Positions 1-9,956 of a stretch of 64,000 bases of DNA are shown here, piece by piece. Under the pieces are notes generated by a model that saw nothing but the letters and a program-made list of their open reading frames with translations, did no database searches and had not been told where the DNA came from. Position 1 is the first letter of the stretch. Every line of letters begins with the position of its first letter. This stretch comes from JAWPMT01 sp965242775. GTDB taxonomy: Bacteria; Bacteroidota; Bacteroidia; Cytophagales; Cyclobacteriaceae. Location of the stretch: NCBI GenBank assembly GCA_965242775.1, contig CBDETI010000014.1:62001-126000 (forward strand), written 5' to 3'. A program made the translations under genes and the position numbers.

Positions 1-20
1 CGGGCACGCTCTCTCAAACC

Positions 21-1559
21 ATGCGAATTATCAATGCCGAAGGTGTGGATGCCAGTCCCTTTTATTTCGGTGTGCTTGGCACGCCAACTGTTATTAATGA
101 TGGACAGACATTGAATGATATCACGCTGATTCTCGGCGTTTCAGGCCAACTGGATCTTTCACTTTCCTCAGATACAGAGGCTCGCACTCAAATCGTTGTA
201 TCCATCGAGGGTGATGATCCAGGCAACGGCGTGAAAAAACCGTGGACACTGGCCAGCACTGCCAACCTGAGCAATCTGGAAGTCAAAACCGTCGCCTCCT
301 CTCAAATAGAAGATGATACGCTAGAGACAAAGCATGAACCCGCTACCTGGACCGAAAGCAAAGTCAAGGGAGATATCGCGGCTTGGTCCTTTGAAGCATC
401 CGTCGGTGGTTACCTGACCCTGGACAGTCCTTTGGTGATACAATTGAGCGGGTTGATCACGGACTACCCCATCGGCTTGGCAACGATCCGGCTCAGCTAT
501 TACAATGTGCCGGGGTATTGGGATGGGACGCAATCAACGCGTGTAATCAAATCAAGCATTGGTAACGACGTACCACCCTCTTTGAAAACTCCTCCGCCAC
601 TTGAGAAAATGCAAATGCAGGCAGATGTAGCCATTGGCGGGTACTATTTACAAGGGACGAATAACGTCCATGTACCCTACGGTAGCTTATCCGTCAACAA
701 AATCCAGCCAAACGGAGGAGTCAATGGTGTTGAAATAGGCGATTTTGCCAACGACGACAATACCCAGTGGGCAAAAGTGACGTGGCTAAGGGATTTTAGC
801 GCAGGCGGCACATGGGACGAAGGGCTCATTAAAGTCGGTAAAGAACAGAAAGCTTGGGGTGGAACGGAGCCTTCTGCTCATTTTGGACGGGGAGGGTTTG
901 GTATCCATACCAATGAATCCAGGGAGGTTGGCTTCTACACGACTGGTTTTAAGCCCATGTTGATTTGTGAAGGAGGTACCGGAAATACCTATGTGGCCGG
1001 GAAATTGGGTGTCGGGTCAGCACCTAACAAGCCTGATGCCAGTAGCCCTGAGTTGGAGGTAATTGGGGATGCTCAAATCACGGGTCGGTATCAGGACAAA
1101 ACAGGAGATGTGATGCCTGTGGGGGCGATAATTGCATACGGTGGGAGTACGCCGCCTCCCGGTTGGCTTATATGCAATGGCGAACCCGTGCCAACATCAT
1201 TTACAGAGTTGATCCAGGTACTGGCGGGTTCCGGCGCGACAAAAGCCAAAACCCCTGACCTTAGGAGCCGATTTGTGGTAGGTGCAGGTCAGGGAGCCGG
1301 TCTAAGTCCTTATGATTTGAATGCTGAAGGGGGTGAAGAAACACATAAACTGACCATTCCGGAAATGCCGTTGCATGCACATGCAATCTCCTACCCGTTA
1401 GACTGGTCGGGTACCGGGGATTCATCGGTTGACAAAATATTCACACCCAACAAGGATATTGTCTCTAACCCACAAAAGTGGACCAACGGAAGAGGTGGAG
1501 ATCAACCCCATAATAATCTTCCGCCCTACTATGCTTTAACCTATATTATTAAATGTTGA
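21..1559 (+). CDS. Phage tail-collar domain protein (tail-fibre-like), possibly 5'-partial
   Basis: The C-terminal third (about residues 361-512) has the tail-collar/microcystin-dependent-protein pattern: a GDVMPVGAIIAYGG start, PPGWLICNG, TPDLRSRFVVGAG near residue 411, then a Gly/His-rich end with PHNNLPPYYAL. In phages this domain sits in short tail fibres; in bacteria it is also found in surface and effector-associated proteins. Residues 1-220 look beta-rich; residues about 220-340 resemble tail-fibre shaft sequence (VNGVEIGDFANDD, GKLGVG). No signal peptide or membrane segment is seen. The frame stays open upstream of the ATG to the first base of the window, so the true start may lie outside. 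It is the first visible gene of a same-strand block with the EEP enzyme and two large proteins. The collar assignment is firm; its role as a receptor-binding or assembly part is inference. Confidence 0.8.
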   Translation: MRIINAEGVDASPFYFGVLGTPTVINDGQTLNDITLILGVSGQLDLSLSSDTEARTQIVVSIEGDDPGNGVKKPWTLASTANLSNLEVKTVASSQIEDDTLETKHEPATWTESKVKGDIAAWSFEASVGGYLTLDSPLVIQLSGLITDYPIGLATIRLSYYNVPGYWDGTQSTRVIKSSIGNDVPPSLKTPPPLEKMQMQADVAIGGYYLQGTNNVHVPYGSLSVNKIQPNGGVNGVEIGDFANDDNTQWAKVTWLRDFSAGGTWDEGLIKVGKEQKAWGGTEPSAHFGRGGFGIHTNESREVGFYTTGFKPMLICEGGTGNTYVAGKLGVGSAPNKPDASSPELEVIGDAQITGRYQDKTGDVMPVGAIIAYGGSTPPPGWLICNGEPVPTSFTELIQVLAGSGATKAKTPDLRSRFVVGAGQGAGLSPYDLNAEGGEETHKLTIPEMPLHAHAISYPLDWSGTGDSSVDKIFTPNKDIVSNPQKWTNGRGGDQPHNNLPPYYALTYIIKC

Positions 1560-1698
1560 GAAGTATGAGATTGAGAAAAAACTCAGGGGCGCTTAGAATG
1601 GCACAAGGAATTAAGGCTTATTAAGCAAGTAGCTCTATGAAACGGAAACTAGATTCATAGATAAATGAAAGTTGATTAAACGAATTTATGCTAATGAT

Positions 1699-3492
1699 AT
1701 GTCACTAAAAATACTAGCCTGGAACATTGAAAAGTTTGGGAAGACCAAAATGAGTAATCATGGAAAGGTTATTTGTGAAGTCATTAGAAACTCAGAAGCT
1801 GATATTGTAGTAATCCTGGAGCCTACAAATTCAAATGAAGTACTTAACCTGGATGGCTGGGCTCCGACGAAAGGAAATGGATATGAGGGCATTAAAAATT
1901 TGTGGGATGATTTAAACGAAATGGATACTGACCATTATTGGAATATGATCAATCCTTTAAACCTGGGAAGTGAGGGAAGAAGTGAGCTTGTCGGGGTTCT
2001 ATTCCGAAATGAGAAGAAAAAAAGTGCGTTAATGTTTACCGGACCCTGGGTTTTTTCCAATGCTTACAGGAGCAACACCACATATGCTGACACGAAATGG
2101 GATATTAATGAAATTGAAAACACAGCACGCTCGGTTTGCCCTCACAACTTTCCTTATGCCGGCAACTACCCTAAACTTGTTTTTTTACCTAATCAAGATA
2201 ATCTAGTTGCAAGTGGGATAAAATACTTCGATCAAAGCAATAAAGAAATCTCTCATCCAAAAATACCGACTGAAAGCAATTATAATCCAGGGATCGACGC
2301 AGGGAAGGTAGCAGCCCAATACTGTTTCTTTAAGAACGGCGATGAAATTGGTTTCCCTCAAGGAAGACTCTACGACTTGAACCCTGATACAGGTGGAAAA
2401 TTAGTGGAAGATACTTGGTCTATGAGTCCTCCTGGTTCAAGAGCACCATTTCTTACTACATTTTATTTCGACAATGGTACCACAAAATTTAATTTGAAAT
2501 TATTGTCGGTACACACTTCTCCTAGCTCAGCAGGAACAGCCATGGATGAAATACGCAAGATTGTTGAATTAACTGCCCCAAACGGGAAGGATGAAATATG
2601 TGTGATTTGTGGTGATTTCAATGTTGATAGCTTCAAGGATAATGACAGCAGGAACCTCTATGATATTCCGAATTTTGCCCTCGGCCTTGAATCCAAGAAC
2701 GGCAATGCAATCGACGTTGAAAGAAGACCGTATTGTTTAACCCATCTTTTAAACGTTTCAAAGAATGCAGATGAGATGGACAATTATGCTAGACTCATCT
2801 ATAGTAAAGTAACATTCCCATTGAGCATTCCGGTGAAGAAGCAAAAGGAATTATTGAATAATCTCAAAGAAGCTATAACAAGTCTATTGTTAATATTTAG
2901 TTATACGGTGCGAACAGGTCAGAACTACGATATCACTAACTATGCATCGAAAATTAAACAGAAAATAGCAAACTATAAGGGGGCTCTTGACCTGAAAAAA
3001 AATCGCGGCATAATTCAAAGAGCTTTGAAAGAGGTCGAAGAAGCAGCCAAATTAATTGTTTTCCCAACTCCATTCACTACCTCCACGCCAGGTAACACCA
3101 CAACTTCAGATGTAGTAAATAAAATAGAACAATCGCCAGGAGGTCTTCTACCAAGCAATGGCTTTTGTGGTAGTCCCGCATGGTTGCGTCATTCGGCAAC
3201 CTACAATGGTTCAATTGACAATTTTTTAATAAACAGAAACAATACGGGCGCTAATTATCAAGCTTATGTTTTTAATATATTATCGGGCACTAAAGGCCGA
3301 CCAAGCCATTTTGACTGGTTGACACCAAGAATTGACTACTATCAAATGAACAAATGGGATACGAACGACCTGACAAGAGCCCAGGATAGAACTGATCCAG
3401 CCGCTGCAACACACCACCAGACTTTTCTTACGCAGTTTCAGGAACGACATAAAATCTCTGATCATTTGCCAATTATACTTGAAATAGGCTAA
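1699..3492 (+). CDS. Endonuclease/exonuclease/phosphatase (EEP) family protein
   Basis: The EEP (DNase I/exonuclease III/sphingomyelinase) fold is recognised from ordered motifs: LAWNIEKFG at the N-terminus, a metal-binding Glu in VILEPTN, a His in SVHTSPS, CGDFNVDSF around residue 303-311, and the terminal SDHLPI near residue 587. The family uses Mg2+ to cut phosphodiester or phosphomonoester bonds in nucleic acids, lipids or inositides; the substrate here cannot be told. The roughly 275 residues between GDFNVD and SDHLP are far longer than in a minimal EEP domain and contain a Lys-rich helical stretch. I prefer the ATG at 1699 (597 aa) to an in-frame TTG at 1672 because the motif starts at once after it. 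No signal peptide. The stop is 7 bp before the next gene, so they are probably co-transcribed. The DNA looks more AT-rich than its neighbours. Confidence 0.8.
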   Translation: MSLKILAWNIEKFGKTKMSNHGKVICEVIRNSEADIVVILEPTNSNEVLNLDGWAPTKGNGYEGIKNLWDDLNEMDTDHYWNMINPLNLGSEGRSELVGVLFRNEKKKSALMFTGPWVFSNAYRSNTTYADTKWDINEIENTARSVCPHNFPYAGNYPKLVFLPNQDNLVASGIKYFDQSNKEISHPKIPTESNYNPGIDAGKVAAQYCFFKNGDEIGFPQGRLYDLNPDTGGKLVEDTWSMSPPGSRAPFLTTFYFDNGTTKFNLKLLSVHTSPSSAGTAMDEIRKIVELTAPNGKDEICVICGDFNVDSFKDNDSRNLYDIPNFALGLESKNGNAIDVERRPYCLTHLLNVSKNADEMDNYARLIYSKVTFPLSIPVKKQKELLNNLKEAITSLLLIFSYTVRTGQNYDITNYASKIKQKIANYKGALDLKKNRGIIQRALKEVEEAAKLIVFPTPFTTSTPGNTTTSDVVNKIEQSPGGLLPSNGFCGSPAWLRHSATYNGSIDNFLINRNNTGANYQAYVFNILSGTKGRPSHFDWLTPRIDYYQMNKWDTNDLTRAQDRTDPAAATHHQTFLTQFQERHKISDHLPIILEIG

Positions 3493-3499
3493 CACCATT

Positions 3500-6400
3500 A
3501 TGCCCTCGATAAGTACTCTATTTAATACCATATTAACCCGGCATGAAATAAGTTTTTCTGTTTTCGCTGGGTCTGGATTCATAGTAAATAATCAACTAGA
3601 TAAGCTCCTTGCCGATGCATTTACTCTAGGCACAACTGGTGTTTGTAACATCTCCAGTGTTAGCCAGAAAAGCTTATCAGAGACGCATCTGGATATTTCA
3701 TGCAAAGTGGTTTCGGCGTGGCATCAGTCAAATGTACCTGCAGAGATAACTATTACTTCAGAAGACAATGGCCATGCTACCATGGTTATCGTCATCTCTT
3801 TCAGTAGACAAAAAGAATTTCAAGAATATTTTCCCTTTACAAGAGGTTATCCTTTCACTCAGCTTTTCACACTTTTTAATACTCCACAAATCATCTTCTC
3901 TTCAGAGCAGGGTGCGATTAGTAAGAAATGGAATACCTCACTAATTGCCGGGCTGAATTTTGTTACAAAATGGGATCCTTCCAGTCTTACTGGTTTAGGC
4001 ACCCTATTTAATTTGGGCAGTGACAACAATTTAATCTTTAGGGGTTCTCTCGATCCATCTCTACTTAATTACACTCCAAACTATTTGGGAGAGGGGGTTT
4101 CCTATCCCGCCATGGCTCTGGAAATGACCCTTCCAAAAGACATTGCTTTGCCTAAACCTCTGAATTCTATTCAATTAAAATCACCTGCCATTTTTCTGAG
4201 TATTTCTGATCCCGGTGATTTGCCTTTGGAGGGTTGGTTATTTCCTGGTCAGCAGAAGGTATCTTTTGGCTTACAGGTTATTATTAACGTGGGCACATCA
4301 ATAGAATACCTATTGAACGCAGAAATCGAGAGAGCATCCGGAAAAGATGTCTTTTCTAATGACTATATCCAATTTCAGTTAGTTGCTGATGCTTCCAAAA
4401 CACTCACCCTCGGTGATCTTTCAGACTTGGCTCTTGGAAGTGAAATTTCTCCTGATAGTTCAATAAAGACGTTTTTTAACCAAATCAGTCTGAATGATTT
4501 TCGCATCACATTTATTGGTGCTACACCTGTGAGTATCTATTTCATGATTGGAACGCCTCCCGAAATGAGCTACGATCTTATAGAGGGACTGGTGATGCGC
4601 AATATCAACCTTCATCACACAATCAACAATCCTACAAAAAATAAAAGTACAGCGACTACTTATTCAGCAGATCTTGATTTCTCCTTAAATGATTTTAATG
4701 GTGTATTCGAATTGGAGATAAGTAGCGACCTTAAGCAAATTGGTGGTAGTTTCTCTGGGATATTCAACCTAACCGACATAATTGCAGATGTGGTGCACAT
4801 CCCAAACAATTTCCCGGAAATTACTTTTATAAACTTTGGTATTAGTCTGGACAAAGAACAGCGATTCTACAGCTTTTACGCTGATGCAGAAGTGGTTGGA
4901 AACGATATTCCAACTTCCATGCCCATTAACAGCGAAAAGACCTTTGATGCCAACCTTAACTTTAGCCTTCAAAGTACTCAGGGTAGTAAGCAATTTTCGT
5001 TGAGAGGAGGAGTCACAATCAACGACTACTATTTTCAATTGCAGATAGCATTAATCAAAGGTAATTGCAGTTTTCAAGCTTATTATAAAGCGTCTGGTTC
5101 AGGTTTACAGGTAGGGACCTTTCTCAATGATTTTCTAACAGCCCTGGAGATCGAAAACGCTTTCACCACTTTCAGACTAGACCAATGGGATCTTGATCAA
5201 TTTAGCTTTAGCTACGGTACGGGAACAAAAGATTTATCCTGCCAGATTGAGTTTGGGAAGAGTGCAGGCGAGATTGAAGGTTTACCCGCGAATGTGTCTA
5301 CTGGTGATACAACGTCCTTCCAAATAGATTATAATGGAAATTCCAAAAACTTCACCTTCTCCTGCGCCACCACCCTACCACTTAACGGTAAATCGCCTAC
5401 TCTCCTTCTCGATATCAACCTCACACACAATCAGAATACCTATGAAAAGTCATTTGAAGGCAAGCTAACACTGGCTAACAACGTCTTTGACGTGAAATTC
5501 GATGAGGTGCAGGACACAGAAAAAAGTAGCCTGCTCCTGGGAAGTTATTCCGATCCTGATGGCAACGGCATCAATGTCTCTGATCTCGCCGCTGACCTGG
5601 GGGTAGAAATTGGCTCATTGGGTGGTCTCAGCATCAATGACATTGCCCTCGCACAGGCATCTGCCAGTGGAAAGAAAACCAGCGTGCTCACGGCGAGTTT
5701 CAAAGGGGGCTTTGATTTGACAAACCTGCCACTAGTCGGTCGATATTTCTCCAAAAACGAGAAGGTCCAATTCAATGTCCAACCGATACTTTTTAAAGAC
5801 GGAATCGGTGATCCTAAGGTCATCGCTCAAATCAGTGCGTTCGTCACTCAGCTAGGTCTCAATTTTCCGGATAAACCCAAAAGTGGAGAACTGATCGCCA
5901 CACTCACGGTAGGTAACGACGTGATCCATCTGGATCAATACTCTTTCAAGTCCAACGGCAATAATATCTCCAATGATAGCGGTCAGCAACTGACATCCGT
6001 GGCACCTGGGCCTTCCTCTCAGCCCATCGCCAGTGGGAATATCCAATGGTATAAACTACAAAAGACCTTCGGACCACTTCAATTGGAGAAAGTAGGGCTA
6101 AATTTTACCAAGGGCGATCTGGAGTTTTTGCTGGATGCTTCTCTGTCAGGAGCAGGACTTACCCTCTCACTTATCGAATTGAGTATCTCCTCTCCTATCA
6201 CCGACTTCAAGCCTTCCTTTGGCATTAAGGGCATCGGCATAGATTATCACAAAGATGACGTCAGTATCGGTGGTATGTTCCTCGAAGATGGTGACGACTA
6301 TGATGGGATGGCGCTTATTGAAACAGATGCCTTCAGTCTCTCCGTACTAGGTTCTTACACGTCATTAAATGGTCACCCCTCCCTATTCCTTTATGCAGTG

Positions 6401-8107
6401 CTGGATAAGTCGTTAGGTGGGCCAAGCTTCTTCTTTGTGACGGGGCTTGCCGCCGGATTTGGCTACAACCGCAACCTGCTTTCCCCCACGATCAGTCAGA
6501 TACCCAAGTTTCCGCTCGTAAGCTTTGCTGCAAACCCATCAGCCGCTCCAAAGAACTTGACCGCCGCTTTGACGAGTATGCACACCTGGATACCTCCACA
6601 GGTTGGAGAGGAATTTTTTGCTGTAGGCGTACGATTCACCACCTTCGAGATGATCCAATCCTTCGCCCTACTCACAGTGAAGTTGGGTCAGTCCTTCGAA
6701 ATTGATGTGTTGGGTTTATCGACGCTCATTGTCCCGACACCTGATCCCACAGTGGAGAATCCGCCATCTCCCCTGGCCGAAATACAAATGGCGGTTAAGG
6801 CATCTTATGTCCCTGCCAAAGGATTTCTAGGGGTGCAGGCCCAGTTGACCTCCAGTTCCTTCCTCCTTTCCAAAAATTGTCATTTGACAGGCGGTTTCGC
6901 CTTTTATTCCTGGTTTTCAGGAGTTCACGAAGGTGATTTTGTGATTACACTAGGGGGTTATCATCCTAAATTCACAGTACCTTCCTATTATCCCCAAGTA
7001 CCCAAACTAGGGTTTGACTGGAAGGTAGACAACCACCTGTCCTTATCTGGTCATGTCTATTATGCGCTGGTTCCGCATGCTTTAATGGCCGGTGGCGCTA
7101 TGTCTGCAACTTACGACGATGGCAATTTTAAAGCCTGGTTCGACGCAGGTATTGACTTTTTGATAGCGTGGCAGCCTTATCACTACACAGCAGACGCTTA
7201 TATCGATTTGGGTGCCTCCTACACTTTGTCAATTTGGGGCATCCATCATACTTTCAGTGTTCACTTAGGTGCGGACCTGTCCATTTGGGGCCCCGACTTC
7301 TCCGGAATTGCTACACTTGAAATTTGCGGCGTTCATTTGCATGTATCTTTTGGTGAGAACAGGAAAACAATCAAACCCCTGACCTGGGATCAGTTTGAGC
7401 AAAGTTTTCTACCAAAAGCCAATCAAATTAGCATTAAGGCAACATCAGGTTTGATAAACCAGGTAGGCGATGAGTTGGTATTAGATCCTGACGCTTTCAT
7501 GGTGGAAGTCAATACGACGGTCCCCCTTAAATCTCTATCCTCCACGGAAGAGGTGACACTCGGAACGGGTTCCGGGGATGCGACCCCTAATTTTGAGTTT
7601 GGCATTGCGCCAATGAACAAATCCAGTGATGAAATAGAGAGTGATATTCAAGTCTCTTTCGCCAAGGGTAACCCAGGTGACTTCAAAGTAACTCCCATTT
7701 TGAAAAGCGTTCCTACCGGATTGTGGGGCCAAACCGACAACCCGGGAGTGAATGATCCTGCTTTTATAACAAACGCCTGTACTGGTCTGGTCTTGAGTCA
7801 ACAAGATACTCCTGATCCTGGTTCTACTCAGGCGATCGAAAAAAGTGAGCTGGCCTTCACTACAACCGGGCCTGAATATTTTCAGTGGGGCCAAGTCTTA
7901 GAAACTAACCAGGACAAGGGTCTTTTGGCACGTATGACAATTGCCAATGACCTGGGTAACGTGAGCACCGAACGCCAGGAAATATTCTCAGTGCTTGGCT
8001 TTAGCACCAACGCAATTACCATGCACAACCCTCTGGAGCTAGCCAATGAATTACTGGCTGATCCTGAAATTCTCCAATTAGCATACCGAAAAGGATATGG
8101 CCAATAA
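3500..8107 (+). CDS. Giant beta-rich protein resembling DUF6603 family (1535 aa)
   Basis: A 1535-residue protein without signal peptide or clear membrane helices. The N-terminal ~850 residues are built of alternating hydrophobic/polar strands with recurrent phrases such as SFSLNDF, LSLNDFR and LSINDIAL, suggesting repeated beta modules. Residues about 900-1300 carry a Gly/aromatic-rich section (GIGIDYHKDD, LGGPSFFFVTGLAAGFGYN, GGYHPKF, two SIWG phrases) that I associate from memory with the uncharacterised DUF6603 region shared by bacterial and fungal giants. The C-terminal ~200 residues are different and end in a helical tail. No catalytic motif is evident. The ATG lies 7 bp after the EEP stop; the 3' end overlaps the next gene by 11 bp. 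It might be a scaffold or large surface/injected protein, but function is unknown. Confidence 0.6.
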   Translation: MPSISTLFNTILTRHEISFSVFAGSGFIVNNQLDKLLADAFTLGTTGVCNISSVSQKSLSETHLDISCKVVSAWHQSNVPAEITITSEDNGHATMVIVISFSRQKEFQEYFPFTRGYPFTQLFTLFNTPQIIFSSEQGAISKKWNTSLIAGLNFVTKWDPSSLTGLGTLFNLGSDNNLIFRGSLDPSLLNYTPNYLGEGVSYPAMALEMTLPKDIALPKPLNSIQLKSPAIFLSISDPGDLPLEGWLFPGQQKVSFGLQVIINVGTSIEYLLNAEIERASGKDVFSNDYIQFQLVADASKTLTLGDLSDLALGSEISPDSSIKTFFNQISLNDFRITFIGATPVSIYFMIGTPPEMSYDLIEGLVMRNINLHHTINNPTKNKSTATTYSADLDFSLNDFNGVFELEISSDLKQIGGSFSGIFNLTDIIADVVHIPNNFPEITFINFGISLDKEQRFYSFYADAEVVGNDIPTSMPINSEKTFDANLNFSLQSTQGSKQFSLRGGVTINDYYFQLQIALIKGNCSFQAYYKASGSGLQVGTFLNDFLTALEIENAFTTFRLDQWDLDQFSFSYGTGTKDLSCQIEFGKSAGEIEGLPANVSTGDTTSFQIDYNGNSKNFTFSCATTLPLNGKSPTLLLDINLTHNQNTYEKSFEGKLTLANNVFDVKFDEVQDTEKSSLLLGSYSDPDGNGINVSDLAADLGVEIGSLGGLSINDIALAQASASGKKTSVLTASFKGGFDLTNLPLVGRYFSKNEKVQFNVQPILFKDGIGDPKVIAQISAFVTQLGLNFPDKPKSGELIATLTVGNDVIHLDQYSFKSNGNNISNDSGQQLTSVAPGPSSQPIASGNIQWYKLQKTFGPLQLEKVGLNFTKGDLEFLLDASLSGAGLTLSLIELSISSPITDFKPSFGIKGIGIDYHKDDVSIGGMFLEDGDDYDGMALIETDAFSLSVLGSYTSLNGHPSLFLYAVLDKSLGGPSFFFVTGLAAGFGYNRNLLSPTISQIPKFPLVSFAANPSAAPKNLTAALTSMHTWIPPQVGEEFFAVGVRFTTFEMIQSFALLTVKLGQSFEIDVLGLSTLIVPTPDPTVENPPSPLAEIQMAVKASYVPAKGFLGVQAQLTSSSFLLSKNCHLTGGFAFYSWFSGVHEGDFVITLGGYHPKFTVPSYYPQVPKLGFDWKVDNHLSLSGHVYYALVPHALMAGGAMSATYDDGNFKAWFDAGIDFLIAWQPYHYTADAYIDLGASYTLSIWGIHHTFSVHLGADLSIWGPDFSGIATLEICGVHLHVSFGENRKTIKPLTWDQFEQSFLPKANQISIKATSGLINQVGDELVLDPDAFMVEVNTTVPLKSLSSTEEVTLGTGSGDATPNFEFGIAPMNKSSDEIESDIQVSFAKGNPGDFKVTPILKSVPTGLWGQTDNPGVNDPAFITNACTGLVLSQQDTPDPGSTQAIEKSELAFTTTGPEYFQWGQVLETNQDKGLLARMTIANDLGNVSTERQEIFSVLGFSTNAITMHNPLELANELLADPEILQLAYRKGYGQ

Positions 8108-9956
8108 TCTCAAAGGAAAAATAGAATTCATAGCAAATCAAGCGCCTCAGGTAAAGGATGGTAAGTACGATTTGACGGTATCTCAGACGGTAACAATATC
8201 TGGCACGAAGCAAGACATCCCTGCCGCGACAGCTTCTTTTTCGATCGCTGGTCCGCGTGTTGCGCTCAACCCAAAAAATGTCAAAAGTGTATTTCCCCCC
8301 GCCCGATCTTTCGGAAATTACGCCAACGTACTACCGCATATATTACTAACCGCTACAACCCTTCCCTGGCAACGGGGAATCTCTTCTAACGCTGCAAAAA
8401 CCACTCCGTGGATGGGCTTGCTGGTCTTCGACGAAGCACCTGATGAATCAACAGTGCAAGTCCAAAACCTCATCCCGAAAAGCACAAAAAGCCCGTTCTA
8501 CGGGCCCGGTTTGGGCACAATAGCAGGTTTAACACCTACGGATAAAGTCCAGGTTATTGACGTGAATTGCGGCTTGTTACGAAATCTCCTGCCCTCAGCT
8601 TCGGATCTGGAGTTTCTGGCCCATATCCGTCAACCCAAGAACGAATCCGGAGACAATGACGGTGACCCATTTTCGGTGATTGTGGCCAACCGACTGGTAC
8701 CTTCCAGTGGAAAAACCACCATTCACTTGGTTTCTTTGGAAGATCGGTACTCCGGAGAGGGTTTTGACTTCCAGGAAGCCAAATCCAGCGACCAAATCAG
8801 ACTCATTTCCCTTTACAAATGGAGCTTCAGTACCATTTCTGAAAAGTTTGATTTTCAAAAGGTGTTAGCTGCGGTCAGTACGGATTCTTTACAATTACCC
8901 GCTACTTCCGAAAACCCGAAAGTACAAGCCATGTTGGGTAGTGGCAAAGTGGGTTTGCCTCATGAGTTTCGAAACGGAGATCAATCCGTTTCCTGGTACA
9001 GTGGACCATTTCGACCAGATACTGCCTCTGCAAATTCAGGAGCAGCCTCGCTCCCTACAAATGGTGACTCGTTGCTGCAGTTTTATCATGACATGGGTAT
9101 GTTTGACGTGTCCTACGCAGCCGCTTGGGAGCTTGGTCGCCTGCTGATGCTCAATAACAAAAGTGTCTCGCAAGCGCTGTTTTTATGGCGATTAGAAACG
9201 AGCCAAGCGCAAAATATGTCCGCAACAAAGGCTAAGGCGCCGCACCTAATTTTTGGAGGAACGAAATCGGATCAGGACAGTTTAGTCGTTGCCACACTAC
9301 CCAAAGAGGTTTCTAATTTTTTGAGCGATCTCAGTAAACTGAAATACATTCCCTTTCAGTACCTGGTTCCAGTCGAGGATATGCTCCCAGTGGAGTCGAT
9401 TAGATTTTTTCAAATTGACGCGCAATGGATCCAAAGACTCCTGGAGGGGGCATTTAGTATTGGTCAGCCTCCTGGCACCACCGCCGGAACGCCTGAAACG
9501 AATGTTGGTGCTCTGACAGGTTTTCTGTTGAGGTCTGAGGTAGTTGCCGGTTATCCCCATTTAGAGGTTACAGGATATCTTGAGCAGATTGGTAATAACC
9601 AGCCAGCGGATGAGTCATATGTCGCCTATTCACCGGTGAGGCAGGAAGCGCTTTCACCCAATGTATTGCTTTGCCTCTTCGACCGGAATATCCAAACCTA
9701 CGATGTACACTTGAAACCCGAAGTTTTGCATTTCGGAATTGATCCCGGTAATCAAAAGAAACTTAGGAATAAGGAAGGGGAAATGACAGAAACTGTTGCT
9801 TCGGTAGCTGTAAGCAATGGCAGAATTGACGTGAGTTCCTTGGCTACTGAAATGAGTGAGAAAATCAAGTGGCCCGGTCGTTTTAATTCCGCCGAATTCG
9901 CCCTGGAAATGATTGAGGGTGTGGAAAACGTGCGTTTTACTGTGAAGTCAAATTAA
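8097..9956 (+). CDS. Uncharacterised 619-aa protein, last gene of collar/EEP/giant block
   Basis: I do not recognise a named domain. Visible features: an N-terminal beta-type segment (DLTVSQTVTISG), a conserved-looking VFPPARSFGNYANVLPHILL followed by LPW and TPWMGLLVFDE (residues ~60-120), an aromatic/helical section with SYAAAWELGRLLML and ALFLWRLE (~340-370), LPVESIRFFQIDAQWIQRLLEGAF (~430-455), and LLRSEVVAGYPHLEVTGYL (~500-520). I have an uncertain memory of similar motif strings in uncharacterised bacterial proteins. No signal peptide or transmembrane helix. Its start overlaps the giant gene by 11 bp, implying translational coupling and a shared complex or pathway. It converges on the MDR gene, with a 4-bp overlap of stop codons at 9953-9956. 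Confidence 0.7.
   Translation: MANNLKGKIEFIANQAPQVKDGKYDLTVSQTVTISGTKQDIPAATASFSIAGPRVALNPKNVKSVFPPARSFGNYANVLPHILLTATTLPWQRGISSNAAKTTPWMGLLVFDEAPDESTVQVQNLIPKSTKSPFYGPGLGTIAGLTPTDKVQVIDVNCGLLRNLLPSASDLEFLAHIRQPKNESGDNDGDPFSVIVANRLVPSSGKTTIHLVSLEDRYSGEGFDFQEAKSSDQIRLISLYKWSFSTISEKFDFQKVLAAVSTDSLQLPATSENPKVQAMLGSGKVGLPHEFRNGDQSVSWYSGPFRPDTASANSGAASLPTNGDSLLQFYHDMGMFDVSYAAAWELGRLLMLNNKSVSQALFLWRLETSQAQNMSATKAKAPHLIFGGTKSDQDSLVVATLPKEVSNFLSDLSKLKYIPFQYLVPVEDMLPVESIRFFQIDAQWIQRLLEGAFSIGQPPGTTAGTPETNVGALTGFLLRSEVVAGYPHLEVTGYLEQIGNNQPADESYVAYSPVRQEALSPNVLLCLFDRNIQTYDVHLKPEVLHFGIDPGNQKKLRNKEGEMTETVASVAVSNGRIDVSSLATEMSEKIKWPGRFNSAEFALEMIEGVENVRFTVKSN

Noticed and set aside
5545..5823. Long antisense frames inside the giant gene and inside the BNR, RND and permease genes
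   Set aside because: They lie wholly within well-supported genes, lack motifs, and show the pattern expected of shadow frames.
21..9956. Contractile injection system or complete prophage
   Set aside because: No sheath, tube, baseplate, AAA ATPase, terminase or integrase gene is in the window; only the collar protein suggests it.
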